Of a stretch of DNA of 64,000 nt, positions 44,241-57,330 are shown in pieces. The notes below the pieces were generated by a model. That model saw nothing but the letters and a program-made list of their open reading frames with translations. It was not told the origin of the DNA and searched no databases. The position numbers were made by a program, and so were the translations under genes. Each line of letters begins with the position of its first letter. Positions within the stretch are counted from its first letter, which is position 1. The stretch comes from Panulirus ornatus (lineage: Eukaryota > Arthropoda > Malacostraca > Decapoda > Palinuridae), in the NCBI RefSeq assembly GCF_036320965.1, contig NC_092287.1, positions 6,179,797 through 6,243,796 of the forward strand, given 5' to 3'.

Positions 44241-44740
44241 CAGGAGCTCGCTCATTTACACCTTCCCACAGCTCCATTTAACCAACCTTCGGGTGAAATC
44301 TTTCACAACCTCTTGGGTTAATATCGCCATTCAAAAGCCGCTATCATTGGGTAAAGAGCTACTATCACCATTATCCTAACCTCTCGTGGCTATCACCACC
44401 GGTTATCGTAGTGTGGTGATTGGTCACCACCTCCTCCAGAGTGCAATCACCACTCGCACCATTACCTCTCAAAGTTATATCGCTACCGGATCGTCGTTAT
44501 CACTGGGTATCAGTGTTGCCAAGCTCCTATCAAACGCATTAGCGCGGACTTTCGGTCGCCTACGTCGCTTGGCGACTTGTGATAACCCACAGTGTCTCCA
44601 CAGTTACAGTTGATAACAGCTAGGAGGGTCACAGTGATCACCGGTCATGTCGTACGCATTGTACCAACGGTTGTGATGCGTAATGTTCTTGCTGCTGTAG
44701 ACATTTTACATGAAAATTCTAATATACCAGTTTAGGGGAC
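44241..44740 (+). other. Unassigned segment beyond the LINE
   Basis: Contains several CACCA/TATC-rich short repeats (ATCACCACCGGTTATCG, TGGTCACCACCTCCTCC). Could be the LINE 5' region or simple-sequence DNA; undecided. Confidence 0.3.
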
Positions 44741-44748
44741 ACCACGAA

Positions 44749-44833
44749 AGTGTTATGGGTTGGGATAATCGTATTAGACTCCTAGGAAACTAGTGTTATG
44801 GGTTGAGATAATCGTATTAGACTCCTAGGAAAT
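44749..44833 (+). repeat. Tandem duplication, about 44 bases x 2
   Basis: AGTGTTATGGGTTGGGATAA and AGTGTTATGGGTTGAGATAA each continue TCGTATTAGACTCCTAGGAA. Confidence 0.9.
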
Positions 44834-44907
44834 GATTTACCAGTGTCCATAGTTTTGAACATTTATCGAACTATAATGGTAGGGGAAGGGAGGAAATGGA
44901 AAGGCTA

Positions 44908-45021
44908 AAATGTTGGAGATAACGTACTTGTGAATGTTAGAATGTTGGAGGTAAGGTACTTGTGAATATTAAAATGTTGGAGATAACCAAATAGAGAAAA
45001 GGTTGAAATGTTGAAGGTAAA
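44908..45021 (+). repeat. Tandem repeat, about 32 bases x 3.5
   Basis: AAATGTTGGAGATAACGTAC plus TTGTGAATGTTAG, diverging to the right (AATGTTGGAGGTAAGGTACT, AAATGTTGGAGATAACC, AAATGTTGAAGGTAA). Confidence 0.85.
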
Positions 45022-45117
45022 CTAGGAGTGATTTTTTTTTTTTTTTTTTTTTGAGATAACCTAGTTGTAGAAACACCTGCACAGATAAGCAACCCCTGTA
45101 TTTCGCTTTCTGTGTCG

Positions 45118-45246
45118 TGACAACCCTGCATATATCGCTCATTGTGTCCTCTCAACCCCCTTATATCGCTCGGCGTGTCGTCACCAACCCCGTATATCTC
45201 TCGCTATGTCGTCACAACTCCCCCTATCGCCCGGTGTGTCGTCACA
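45118..45246 (+). repeat. Minisatellite, about 32 bases x 4
   Basis: CAACCCTGCATATATCGCTC, CAACCCCCTTATATCGCTCG, CAACCCCGTATATCTCTCGC and CAACTCCCCCTATCGCCCGG, each followed by (A/G)(T/C)GTGTC(G/C)TC. All four keep GTGTC or ATGTC near the end. Confidence 0.85.
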
Positions 45247-45783
45247 TTAAAGTTTTGTCACTTTCCCTGTAGGCTTGTGTGGGAGCAGCTGCCCTCCCCA
45301 CTCAGCCTGTCACCGCCACAGTGTAACCGCACAAGCAACATCCGCTTTCCAGACAACCGACATTGGCGTCGTGAGAAATTTCTAACTTGGACAATTCGCT
45401 TTCTTTCGCCATCCGAATATTTGAGATGACCAGCGGTGTTGTGTGGTCAAGGTTTACCTGAGGAAGACTTGAGAGTGGTAATCCGTTAATGGAGAAACGA
45501 CAGGTGGGAGGCTAACAGTCTGTGGTGGGTCATTGACTGCAGGCAATGGGGCCAGTCCCCAGCACAGGTCGACCCGCACCACTCGCTCCTCATGACCTCT
45601 ACACTGTGGCCGTATTTAACTTATGCTGGAAGTTTGAGTGATTTGCGTTATGCTTTTGACGGTAAATGAATTTTTTTTTTTTAAGTTGTTACCTAAGGCA
45701 TAAGTTTAATGTTCAGTCAGAATGACTGACAACTTTCACGACGCCCAAAGAGCCGATCTTTTTAAACTTTTAATCGAACGTAC

Positions 45784-45785
<2 letters not shown>

Positions 45786-45851
<66 letters not shown>
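45786..45851. repeat. (TA)n microsatellite
   Basis: 66 bases of TA. Confidence 0.95.
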
Positions 45852-45855
<4 letters not shown>

Positions 45856-45917
45856 AACGTTCACTTCTTGAGGAGATATATGCACAAGCGGTTTTTTCTT
45901 TCCAGTGGTGATTGTGC

Positions 45918-45919
<2 letters not shown>

Positions 45920-45982
<63 letters not shown>
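45920..45982. repeat. (TA)n microsatellite
   Basis: A second TA array of similar length, 68 bases after the first. The pair brackets a unique segment (GCCGAACGTTCACTTCTTGA...). Confidence 0.95.
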
Positions 45983-45985
<3 letters not shown>

Positions 45986-47780
45986 AGGTTATAGATGTGG
46001 TGGGTTGATAAATTTGCCTTCCAAGTATCGACTTCTCTCTAACCAGGCTAGGCTGGGGCCGGCCCCGAATACCTCGTCTGGCTTAACGTCAACCGTAAAT
46101 CCGTAATCAGATCTATATGTAATCTTGGAAGCCTTGGGGAAAGTTGTGGCTTAAGTATAGCCATTTTGTAAGGAGAGGTTAATGTTTATGATAGGGATAT
46201 GAGTCATTGAGGTTTGGGAGGGGGGGTTGAACTACCAGGTCTGGAGAATGAAAATATTTTGAAATATAGATACCCATCGTCTGGAGAATGAAATTCTTTA
46301 TAAATATTGACACCCATCTCTGCACCCGATGTATAGGAAGATGTGATGGCTGTGGTCATGTTATCAAGCAGCGAATAACTTTGAAGAATTTGTTCTTGTA
46401 TAGTACCTACCATAAATATATAGCTGCCATGGATGGTGATGGTATTCAAGGAGAGTTTACCGTTAGTTTGTATCTGTCTTGTTAGTCGTTTAACAAAAAA
46501 CATTTGTCATTGAAGGTGCTGGGCCAGTTTGGTACGAGGTCAGGTTAAAGCTTTAGTACTGGAAGAGTTTGAAGGTGCTGGGCCAATTTGAAACAAACTT
46601 GGTAGGGCTGGCGTTTGGGTAAAGTTTCTTTTCAGAGGTGTCTGTTGATCCCAACCATTCTGCAAGATGGCCTCCGTTTCTGTAAACCTGGTAAATACAT
46701 ATATCGCCAAGTGAGGCGATGCTGGAGCTTGGTCTCCGCTATAGTTACTCTATCCTGGGGTGTCTGAACCCCCACCATCTAAGTAATTTTTTTTCGCGTT
46801 CAGACAAACATATATCGTGTGACGTTATTGGCAATGACCATGAAATAATGCGCTCTGTACCAGGGGAATGTATTGCAGGTGTAGGCGATGGGCACGTCTG
46901 TTTTGAACTTGTGGTATGTAAACCACGCATAGCCTTACTGTTCCGTTGTATCTCTTGCTCCTGGTCTATGCCATGTAGTAGAATAGCCTCTAAGTAAAAT
47001 GGATCTCTCAGTCTTTAATAGATAAAAAATTCATATAGTTTGGACTTTTATCTAAGTATCGCTACTTTGGAATTTATATGTAGGATATTTTGATTGATAT
47101 TCTTATTCGCGAATGCAGAGTCCACAGGACTGCGAAGCAACTTTCTTTTCCGGGAGCAAGTAGGAACCGGTGGAATTTTAATAAAATCCGGCTGTTTGCA
47201 CTAATATTGTTCTTTTTATAGATTATAGGTAACCCCATGAGGTCGTACAGTCATACTCGAGGGACTCATTAAGGTTGGTGAGTCACCTACTCTTGACGTG
47301 CAGGTGAGCGACTGGTGCATGATGGCGCTCAGCCGTTGCCATAGCGCTAAACATTTTAACCATTTAATTCTTTTCTTTGGGAAATCTCGGGTTTGTGCGT
47401 GTTTTTCCTTAGTGTATAATGAATTTTCCCGTGTATGCATACGACGCGCGTGCCTTGGATCGCAATTTGTCTGAATATCATTGGTATTTCCGATGTGTGG
47501 TGGTTTACCGTTGTGATGCGATTGCACAGGAATTTTTATTGATAGAAAGTCGACTGGCATGTCTCGTGCTTTATGGTGGTATAGGACGAGGCTCTTGGTA
47601 CGTGTTGCAGGTTGTGTAGCGGTAGTGGGTGGGTGGCGAGCCAGGAGGGCAACAAGTGTGTAACCTGAGCTGCCTTTCCACCAACACCTGCCGCCTAGCC
47701 CGGCCCAGCCTGTCATTGGTCGCCCTCCAGGCTCTCTCGCCGCACTCTGATTTCCGCAGCTTTTTTGTTTTTGTTTTTGC
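45983..47780 (+). other. Intronic or intergenic segment, no gene seen
   Basis: Two short imperfect duplications (CTGGAGAATGAAA at 46,240 and 46,280; GAAGGTGCTGGGCCA at 46,513 and 46,571). Nothing coding is supportable. Confidence 0.35.
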
Positions 47781-47784
47781 TTCT

Positions 47785-47890
47785 GTGCTTGAACACGACC
47801 GTACGACCCTTTGGTGTTTGTTTGCTCCTACCCTTAAGGGTCAGGTCAAAGGTTGAGTGAACGTCATTGGTCATACGGTCGTGACGAAGC
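47785..47890 (-). repeat. Dispersed 'GGGTCGTACCGTCGTG' repeat, copy B
   Basis: Reversed landmarks GAACACGACCGTACGACCCT and TTAAGGGTCAGGTCAAAGGT. AGGTCA-A-AGGTTG (47,843-47,855) is a DR1-like pair. Confidence 0.55.
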
Positions 47891-48434
47891 GTGCAGTTCT
47901 GCCTTTTCATCTAGCTTTCAAGAAGGGTAATGTTGTGTATGTTGGTAGGAGCTGGGTTATTATAGGCTATATTATGAGCGATATGGTGGAGGTAACCTGA
48001 TCCGTCCTAGACAATTTGAGCAGCCCATTAGGTATGACCGGTAAACTCCGTCAACCGTATCAGGTGAATTGCTTATGTTTACACCAGCAGTGTGACGTGC
48101 TAGTGTCTATCTTCTGTACATCTGTGCCTGAAGTCTTTTCGACACTTTTACCTTGTGTATTTCTAGTGATGGTGATGGAAGTGTTTGCAGTACGAACTGA
48201 TGCATAGAAGACATGTACCTTCATTATGATTTCTGTATCCGTCTGCCGCTGCTGCCTGACACATCCTGGTCTGTTCGGTTTCACAACCTGTTCTTGGCTT
48301 CTTTGGAGCAAGCTAGCGTCTCATCAGCAGAATGTTTTCTCGAACAGTTATTCTCTCGTGGAGTATGTGGAGCGAATGAATTTTGGATCTTTTTAACTTG
48401 TTAGTTGTTAGTTTACATATTGGGCTACGTGTAG

Positions 48435-48600
48435 CTGGTAGTCTGGTTGTCCAGTGGTTAACACTTGAGGACTAGCTGGTATTGACGAGGTCAAGTGTAA
48501 ACCTCTGGAGCAAAAGAAGACCCATGAGTTTGATTGGGGTAACGTTCGAAAAATGTCCAAGGGTCGTACCGTCGTGCTCAAGGTTATCTAACACATTCCT
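48435..48600 (+). mobile_element. tRNA-Glu-like SINE, copy C of the GGGTCGTACC family
   Basis: GGTTGTCCAGTGGTTAACAC (48,444-48,463) closely resembles the D-arm/A-box region of eukaryotic tRNA-Glu (TGGTCTAGTGGTTAGGAT). A degenerate B-box region near GACGAGGTCAAGTG follows, and the body ends CAAGGGTCGTACCGTCGTGC plus TCAAGGTTATC. The head links the dispersed repeat to tRNA-derived SINEs. Confidence 0.55.
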
Positions 48601-48689
48601 GTAATACCGCAAGCGGGATGGCAACATTACCACGGGGGGAAACGGGATAACACACCAGAAGAGCAACCAAACCCCAGGTTACTCGCTAC

Positions 48690-49800
48690 CATGACGAGGC
48701 TTGATGGTAGATCATCATATCTGTTGAAGAACCGCACCAAGATAAGCTGCCCTGACCAGTCTGTAGAGAATGTGGCACCTTCTGGAGAGCGTAGTAAAAG
48801 CCATGATCATACTTATCCCTGCCTATCCTCCTATACCCATGCATCTCGCCTCCAAAACTTGCATATTGAAGCTACTTAGGATAAGAGAGAGAGAAAATAG
48901 GCTCTACAATTGGTCATAAACAAGAAGTACCAGACATTGAAACATAATAAAAGGCGGCTTGAAATCGAACATATTGGCTCAAATTACGAGAAGCGACTCG
49001 TTATATATGGCAAAGGCTAGAAGACAACTACGACCAATTATACACATTTCCGAGACGAGAACAGTACGACAAACACGGAATTAACACCTTTGGTTCCCAC
49101 GGAGCATCAGAGCACGAAGGGAGACTCCATCTGTATATGTCCACTGTACTTCGGAAATTTACTCTTCCCAACACCGTTACACACATACCCACAGTCTGCC
49201 GGGAGTACATATGAATAATGCTCTAAAGTTTCCAGCAGCTTCCCACACACCAGAAAACCTACACCATACTTGTTTAACTCTTCCATTTGAAATCTACAAC
49301 TAGGGTCCAACGCCTATCCCCAAACCACTGTACAAAAGAAATGTCTGGAATTGTGTGAAGCTTGATGTTGCTTGCCGAAATGAGATTTGTGGCAATGTTT
49401 ATGAATGTTATACTTGTGCTAACAGCGTCCCCCTGTCCTTTCATCGTTGAACCAAGGAAAGATCTACTGACTAGTATTTTTCTTGAGGGAATTCGCTGAT
49501 AACGAGTCAGCACAGTAGAGAGTACTGTACGCTTCAGAGAATATCGGTCTATGTCAAACTGCATATTGATGATGTAGCGGCTGGACCATGACAGGCCAGC
49601 ATCCAGTGTGCCGCCTCGGATGCCGGGACGACCCTCTCGCTTTTCCATCGACACTTGACCACCATCTTCTGCTTTCCCGGGATATCCTAAGATATTTATG
49701 TATTATATAACCCTGCCTCGAGGTTGTTACATTGTGTAAAGCCAGAATGAGATTTGTCTGAAACAGCATAGTAAGGGGAGACTGAAGTATTAAAACCTAC
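48690..49800 (+). other. Segment without recognised features
   Basis: Mixed composition; short frames on both strands without family resemblance. No splice-supported exon was found. Confidence 0.35.
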
Positions 49801-49818
49801 ATTAGGGTTCATAGGAAC

Positions 49819-49897
49819 ATTGTTAATAATTCGAACAAATGGGTGTGTATGAGTGTATTGTTAATAATTCGAACAAATGGGTGTGTATGAGTGTATA
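49819..49897 (+). repeat. Tandem duplication, about 39 bases x 2
   Basis: ATTGTTAATAATTCGAACAA then ATGGGTGTGTATGAGTGTAT, twice without a visible difference. Confidence 0.9.
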
Positions 49898-52800
49898 GCA
49901 GACGAGGGAAGGGAGTGGGCGGGACCCGTGTTGAGTTCGTGATGGCGTGCGCCGACCGCTTCGGTATGGCTACCTTCTTGCCTCTGTTGGCAGGTGTTCA
50001 GGCTCAGGCCGCCTTGAACTTCGAAGTTATTGATACTTATTCTATTGGGTTTCTAGGAATTATGTAATGAAGGGCTACACTGCGTGTCCGGGAGGAAACT
50101 GTGCCAATACGGCCCGCCTGAACTCGGGATGATGTCATGCGGCGTTGCCATACCCTCTCTCTTGTATTTATACGTGGGACAGAAATTTTGAGTTGCTTGT
50201 ACTTGAATTTTTATCGCAGATGTTAGATGGAAAATAAAAGTAAGGGAGTGAGTGTATTTGGATGTGATAGGGGCTTGTCTTGTTAATCCCAAATACTTAT
50301 TGGATTTGCTTTGAGACGTGGTTAGGTCTTAGCAGCTGCTTGGTGAGCGGCTTGGTATTGGGCATTTTAACTCTTGGCAAAATATAACGGTAAGGTTGGA
50401 GAAAAGCTGCTTTCTGATGGCCTGCGTGTCTGGACAAATGTTGAAACTCTACCTAAAAACTCTACCTAGTAAGCCAGGGATTCTGTCATTTGGAAATGCG
50501 ATTTTTTTTTTTAAGCGAATGTTCGTAGAGTACATAAAGTACTTTTGCTGATCTCGTCATTGAATATATGAATATTTAATGAAATCATTTTTGGGGTGTA
50601 ACGGTTTAGGTTGGAGATGGGTTGCTCGTTAGGGTAAATTATTTTTTTCAGCAATTTTTTTTTTTTTGTAATTTTTCTCCTGAACTCGGCCCAGGTTTAT
50701 ATCAGCCCTCTTAAACACTGTACTTTTCGTCTGCATTGCAGTTCTAACAAAGGATTTCATTCCCTCTTGGATAGCTATAGGGGCTAAAATTGTCTCAGCA
50801 TTGTTATGAAGACCACGACTTTGAGATGAAAAGCGAGTAGATGAATATATAAACCTGAACACGCGATTCTCCTTCATATGCTAACGATAATGCTCGGAGT
50901 CTCTGACCATACAACCCAGGCACGTTGCCCTGCCTCAACCATCTTAACGATGATGGCAGACGGGAACCAAGAACATCCTAGGGTTACTGTGTTATTGATG
51001 TTTGTGTAAATGGCCATTCAAGGTGTAGATTGTGGAGTGACTGAAGATTCGCCATTTGTGTGTCTCGATGACTTAACAAGCGGTATATATCTCTCTCTAG
51101 AAAAGATCTGTGCTACAAATGTCGAGTTAGTTTTGAAATGGTGTACAGCAGTATGCTGTCAGTACCATGAATGATCGAAATATGTATATTACGATAAGAT
51201 GAGCATTAAGATCTTAACACTGACAATTTGACCTTGATGTTAAGGAATGTTATGATGTAAGTGAATTAGAAGCTCAGGAGGACGTAGGCATCAAGGAAGA
51301 ATCATAAAAGCGTAATTATAGTCTTTCTCTGACGGTGACGATAAAGTTGACTTGGAACGTGTTTCATATCAAAGTCCGAAGCTTGAGTAATTTTTCTTAG
51401 TCTCTAATATAATAAGCAGTTCACTGCCAGCATTTGCGTTGCCAACTTGGGATGCGCATTTTTTTTTTTTTTTCTTACCACGTTCGTAGACTAAGGACCC
51501 CTGATCAATTGGAAAATTAAGAATTATTCTGTTAGTGACGGGTTTATGGGCGCTAGTTTGTCAGTAAGGTTGAAGGACCTTTTATACCTTCTTATTGCCA
51601 GCTACCCAAGGTAAAAGGATATGTTTTGCATTATGTAGATACACTGAAAAATAGAATGTTTGTGGTCCAGAAAGAGAAATGCATTGACTGGAACGAAGTC
51701 CTCTGTTATATATTATGAGATGGTTGCACGATATAGGTTCAGGCGAGAGTGGCACTCCCGGGACCAAATGCAATGTGTACCTCTATCATGATGGGGAGGT
51801 GGACCTTCAATACATTGCTCTCCCTTCCATTGAGATATGTTTCATTTGTTGATTACCCATAGTAGTGTCTAGATATATAGGTTTAAATCGTTGCTGACTC
51901 GTAGAAGGGTATAACCATGAATACTGTATCATTTTAACAATGTTTTATTAGATAACACTTGCTACCAATGATAAGTATCTTGCCTTCTGAAGACTTTGTA
52001 CTCGTAAACTTTAGAAGGCTCACGGACCCTAATATTGTCTCGTTGATGGAACGCGAAGAAGGCTATTTGCTCGGTATATATCCATGGCTGGCGCCAGTAC
52101 TGTTTTGGACATTCTGGTAACAGTGCCTTTCGCCCATAGGGCACGATGGCCTTGCCTCTTAGTTGTGATGATTAGGGCATAATGTTACCCTCCCAGTCAT
52201 GTAAGGTTTACTTACGGTAGGGCGCGGCGTCATGTGGGACAACGATGCTGGCTCGCATGACAAACTCCTCTGGCAGTTATCAAAAGAAACCATAATTCAT
52301 TCAATTTATTTTTTTTTCATTCGAGAATTTTTCAAAATGGGTTGATTTTTGCGGGGTTATTTCTAGGACACTCTTGAGATAACTTGTAATACAGTTCTTA
52401 AGATGGTTAGGTTGCCTCGTGTTAGTCACTTTCATATCTTCACGAAATATGTCTCCATTTACTCGATGAAAATCTCTACTATGTGGTGGGACGCCTGCGT
52501 GCGAAGTTGAAAATAATCTCTTAACGTCCTGGCACAGGCAGCCATGACCGTAATAGATTTTAGTGGTAAGTCTGAGGAGAAGCCGTCGTCAAGCCTTCCT
52601 CGTAGTTGCTACTCGTGTGGGACGTGCAGGATGGACAGTACTTTCAGTTACCGCTGTTATTACGGTAGTTTATTGGGTATTGTATTGCCCGAGATGGCTG
52701 GATATGTATGGGTAGTCCAGTATCATTAGCGAGTTTTCTGCAGTGCTGGATGGGGGGTTACTATGTTATCGTGGTGGCTTTGTTAACCTGGAGTGTCGGA

Positions 52801-53980
52801 TACTATGTTACCCTAGCGAGTAGTGAATGTGAGGGGGGGATTGGGTGCAGGAGTAAGCCTGGCTACAGCTGGCGGATGGCCAGCCTCGGCCACACAGTCA
52901 GTTACAGAAATCTAAGTACTTCAATCTTCGTTTATTTTTTATTAAGTAATTTTACTTGGTGATAATTTTAGCGCAACTCATGGTAGGGTTTGAAATTTCC
53001 TAGTGAATGGGATAATCAACATGGTCGTGGTATATAATAGTGGGATCCGGGTGTTATATAAAGGATCTGAAGGAATGCTGGACGTGGATGAGGGCTGCAA
53101 GGTAGCTAGTTGCTGTTTTGAAAATAACATCTAGGCCGTCCATGTAATATTTTGTGAACATCGTGGAAAGGAATCTGATTATCTATATAAAAATGCGTCT
53201 TAGCATACTTGTTGGCTCTCGTGTACACTACAGTATATATGACACTGATTCTCATGTTAAGTGTTAACGTTCAATGACCTATGGCTTTTCTTTCAATGGA
53301 ATATATATTGATATATTATTAACAGCGTTACGATGAGTAACCAAAGGGCTCAGGTACGGATGTGTGTGGGAGGTGGGACTTGCCACGGACGAGGTAATGA
53401 ATAAATGTGTTGTGGTGACGCTTGGACTATGTCCACTGGTGACGTCGCGGACAGTGGTCGGTTGTGACGGTGATGCAGGTGGGTCTTGCTGTGTCACTTG
53501 TCTATTTTTGGTATCTGTCTATGTTGTAGACCTGCAGGCCTGTTTGAACATGACTGAGACAGCAGGCGTTTGGGTCGGTGGGAAAGCCTATCATTTCTGC
53601 TATCATGGCAGTGTTACTTCAGCCTACCCTTAGCTGCGTCTTAATTCCCGGTGTCCAGGAGGACGTGGCTGACGTGACCACCGAGCCTGACTTGGTCCCT
53701 GATCGAATTGAATCACGTTCTGGTGAAGCGGTGAGAAGTCTCGGCACGCTCCTAATGATGGCAGCAGCTTGGGAAGTCGTGACTGAGTATGAACCAAGCC
53801 GGTGATGGCTGGGTTTCGGCGGGAGAGAGTGGAGAAGCAGGCAGAGGAAATGGTTGGCGGGGGCAAGAATGTTGCAGCCTGTCTGCGTCTGGGGTCGTCT
53901 GCCGCCCCCTCTGCTTCACTCAAGCCTTCCCACCAGGAAGTGATGCGGTTGTACCTCTTGAGCTCGATGTTTAGAACCTT
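49898..53980 (+). other. Long segment without recognised genes
   Basis: CpG-rich relative to the left half, with poly-T runs (50,640-50,670; 51,460-51,475) and no repeat family that I can name. Candidate frames such as 52,708-52,962 and 53,364-53,633 lack homologous look or start/splice support. Confidence 0.35.
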
Positions 53981-53989
53981 TGGTTGTGA

Positions 53990-54065
53990 TGACATGACTC
54001 TTCCCCTTGACCTTTCGGGTCAGGTCAGAGGTCATGTAATCTTACCCATGGTGGTAAGAGGTTAA
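53990..54065 (-). repeat. Dispersed repeat copy D with a perfect DR1
   Basis: CCTTTCGGGTCAGGTCAGAG then GTCATGTAATC: AGGTCA-G-AGGTCA at 54,022-54,034 is an exact direct repeat with a one-base spacer. The flanks match copies B and F. Confidence 0.5.
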
Positions 54066-55190
54066 TTTAGATTTTCCATATTTTCCTCGTTGCTTTGAGG
54101 ATGTGGTAACCAGGCTTTCATGCACCACAATGGCTCCCACCTTTCAGAAAGCAGGTCTTCGCTGCCTCGGTAATTACCCATACGTGAACCTTATGGATGA
54201 AAGTGAAAATATAAAAAGATGCAGATGTAATATGATGTAGATGTGGGTATTGTGCTGTCCCCATGTCTGCCAAACCATTCTTCGTGGCCGGTCCCCTTCC
54301 TAAGGTGCTCGTCTTCCATCCACTTCCTCCGTCCTAGCCAAGGTGCACCTGGCCTTTCCCCGAGGTGCGTGTGGCCTTCGCCCTCCTATCTTCCATGTAA
54401 GGTTAAAAGTTTTCCTCATTATGAAGCTACGGTGATAGATGGCCAGACAGCACATATGTTGTTTTTCCATCGTACCCTGTATGTTGCCCAGTTGCATTTG
54501 ACAGATGCTCGCATTTTTTGTTGATTATATGTGCATTAGTAATGTGCAATGGTGAGTCTGTTGTACTTGGATAAACTTCATATTGCCCTGCTCCCCTAAG
54601 GGTTTTGTAGGTAAGGTTAATTTCGTTCGAATACAAACCTAAGTTTGAGAAGCTGTGGGATGGGAGGGTGGCGCGAATGACTTCGTGATCCCTTTTTGTC
54701 GATATATATTTTTGATAACTGTTAAGAAACTTGAAATTTATTTAGATGGAATTGGGACGGTATAGCTTCATTTATGATTTTCACTTGTTTAGATCCCTTC
54801 TTCCTGGCCTCTTTTACGTTGGCAGGTTGTTGTATCGGTACGCAGAGGTGTCATAACGTCACAAGCAAACTATAATTAGCACCGGAAGAGAATTCTACTG
54901 TGTCACTTACCCATATAAGACATTGAGGTTATGTTTACTACACCTCTGGGAACAACAGCTGTTCTTGTACGCGTTAACGCCTTCTCGCTTGGTCATTAGA
55001 ATTGAAAGGCGCGATTAATCTGTATACAGCGTTGTCTTGTGATGAATTGCATTTAGCACGGGGGAAGTGTTCCAGTGTTAGTCACCTCATACAACAGGAT
55101 GGGGCAAGATATGACGGGTATACTTGTTACATAAATGTGTATAATGTAAATAGATATTTTTTTCATAAACTATTTTTTTTTTTTGTAAAC
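54066..55190 (+). other. Segment without recognised genes
   Basis: No exon, RNA gene or named repeat could be supported. Confidence 0.35.
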
Positions 55191-55255
55191 CTCGTCACTA
55201 GCGGAACCACCCCCCCCCCACTGGATTTTCCGATTTGACCGTTAAGCTGCTTTAC

Positions 55256-55257
<2 letters not shown>

Positions 55258-55332
<75 letters not shown>
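55258..55332 (+). repeat. (GA)n microsatellite, about 75 bases
   Basis: GA dinucleotides with one GAGGAG interruption. Confidence 0.95.
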
Positions 55333-55484
55333 GTTTAAATAGAAATAATCTGAGAAAGAAAGCGCGATTTGGACTCTAGGAGTGAACGTGGCTGCAGATG
55401 GAACGATGGGTGCAGAGAGAACCCACGGATAAGAGGATGAGGGTAAACGCGTCACAAGTGGAGGGGACAGGTAGGGAAAATCCG

Positions 55485-55580
55485 AACTGGAGATGGAAGA
55501 ATGGAGTGAAAGATGCAGGAGGGTGCGAGGCGTGCACGGGACAATGTGGTTGAGGCCCTGCTTTCGGTGCATTATACATG
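55485..55580 (+). mobile_element. LINE 3' end relic
   Basis: GAATGGAGTGAAAGATGCAG, GGGTGCGAGGCGTGCACGGG and TTTCGGTGCATTATACATGA match the pre-3'-UTR region of the RTE-like family (compare 11,940 and 27,700). Confidence 0.55.
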
Positions 55581-56687
55581 ACACGATAAACATGAGCAAT
55601 ACTTCGTTCGTCCGTTCGAAACTCTTCCCCAACCTTGCGGGGAAACTTAGAACAAATATCGAAAACTATAAATATTAATGGTTGATGAACATGCATCACA
55701 CATTATCATTTTTTCCCCCAAGGTTTTGAACGTAAGCTTGGGAACATTATGCACCAAGCGGCCTCGCTGTTCTGGTAACACTCGTATAGGCTAGTTACTG
55801 GTTGGTAGAATTTTGAAAGCATTGGTGTATCAAGTGGAAGAAAGGCCAATCGCAGTTCGGCTCATTTCTGTTTGTTTTTGGTCGAGAGAAATGAAGTATA
55901 GCAATTTTTTCAATTGTAGCGGATATGACTGCATCAGTTGACGACACTGCTTAACCTCGGGGTGGATCTGTCTGGTAATGTGAAGTTTAAGTAAGACATC
56001 TTTAGCAGGTTAACGGGTAGGATGACTGCGATTTGGAGTAAGTTTGTCCCTTGTTTGGGTAGGTAGGAGTAGGGAGGGAGGTAAGTGTTGCCATGCGGAT
56101 AGCGGTCAGTACGAGCAGTGTTGTCAGGTTAGCGAGGGTGGGCCGCTATCAATCCCCAACGCGTCCTCCAGTCTAGTCATGACGCCACACACCCTGCCTT
56201 TTTTGGATGTGCTAGAGGATGGTCCCGCCGCAGTTTGTGTGGCCACTTGCATGACGGAGCTCCAGGTTTCCCCTTAGTCCCACGTACAAGGTACTCGTCG
56301 ATACTTTATTGGAAATAGACTTTGTATATATTACGTTTTGGATATCTTTATTGCTCGCTGTCTTGTTGATCAAGAGCTGTGTCTGGAGAGATCGTTGGCT
56401 GGAAAATTTCCTCAGAACTAAAAATCGTTAAACTGTTGACTGGACGCAGTCACAGTTGGCAACTTTGCGTGAACTGCTACTTTCACAGACGACTCGTAAA
56501 TGTATACTTTACGTCATGCTTGGCCTTGAATGTATAAAACATCAGGCGAGGGGGTGCCATTGCTTTGCCATTTGTAATCACTAGGGGTGCAGGCATGTAT
56601 GAATTGTTACCGTATTGTAGACTGCAGTTTCGGGAGCAAGTGGGAAGTGGCACAGGTCATAAGGACGACATGACGACCATTCGTTAT

Positions 56688-56752
56688 GATGGGTCAAAGA
56701 CCAGGCTGTCGTACTAAGGGTCGTCCCGTACCGCTGAAGAGAGCAATGGGTC
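56688..56752 (+). repeat. Dispersed repeat copy E
   Basis: GGTCAAAGACCAGGCTGTCG, TACTAAGGGTCGTCCCGTAC, CGCTGAAGAGAG: same order as copies A, C and G. GGGTCA-A-AGACCA is a DR1-like degenerate pair. Confidence 0.5.
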
Positions 56753-56867
56753 AAATTTAATCGAAGATTGTGTGATGGTAGTGGTGTAGCGGCCCAGAGA
56801 TTGGGGGGAGTGTAGTAGGTTATGCACAAGCAGGGGCCCATCCTACCACCCCACACACCCAGCCTCC

Positions 56868-56886
56868 CACACACACACACACACAC
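56868..56886. repeat. (CA)n microsatellite
   Basis: Short CA run within a C-rich stretch. Confidence 0.85.
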
Positions 56887-57330
56887 CCCTCTCGGGCCCT
56901 TCCTACAGCCCCCAGCCACCCGCCTGCCTCCCACACTCCCCGCGCCCAGCATCACCTCTATTCCTGTCGACGTAGCTAACCTTACGACACGACCTAAGGT
57001 ATGAACCATGAATATTGTGTGTTCAGTCATTTCCCCTGACGAGCGTTGCACTTGACCGAAGTCAAAGCATATATTCCGAAATGTTGCAGAGTTCAAATAC
57101 TCAAGTAAATTTACCTTAAAAGTTCCCTTGACATATTTTAGTATACCAAGAATGTTGAAGGAATATAGTTTGGAAGTCATTGGCCTTGTTGGAGAAAAGT
57201 AGATTGGTGCTAAAGATGGTTTGAAGATTACGTGCATTGGCTGCTGGGAAAAGTTCTGATAACAACGATGGGTAATTGGTAATTCCACAGGTGTATGGGG
57301 CGTCACTTGGCCCACAGCTGTATAGGGTCG

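Noticed and set aside
45275..45427. FPDNRHW-containing frame as the second ESYT exon
   Set aside because: The spacing and residues differ from the E-Syt FPDxERAEW pattern, and the frame is reached only in a phase that does not follow TGG|GTAAGT cleanly.
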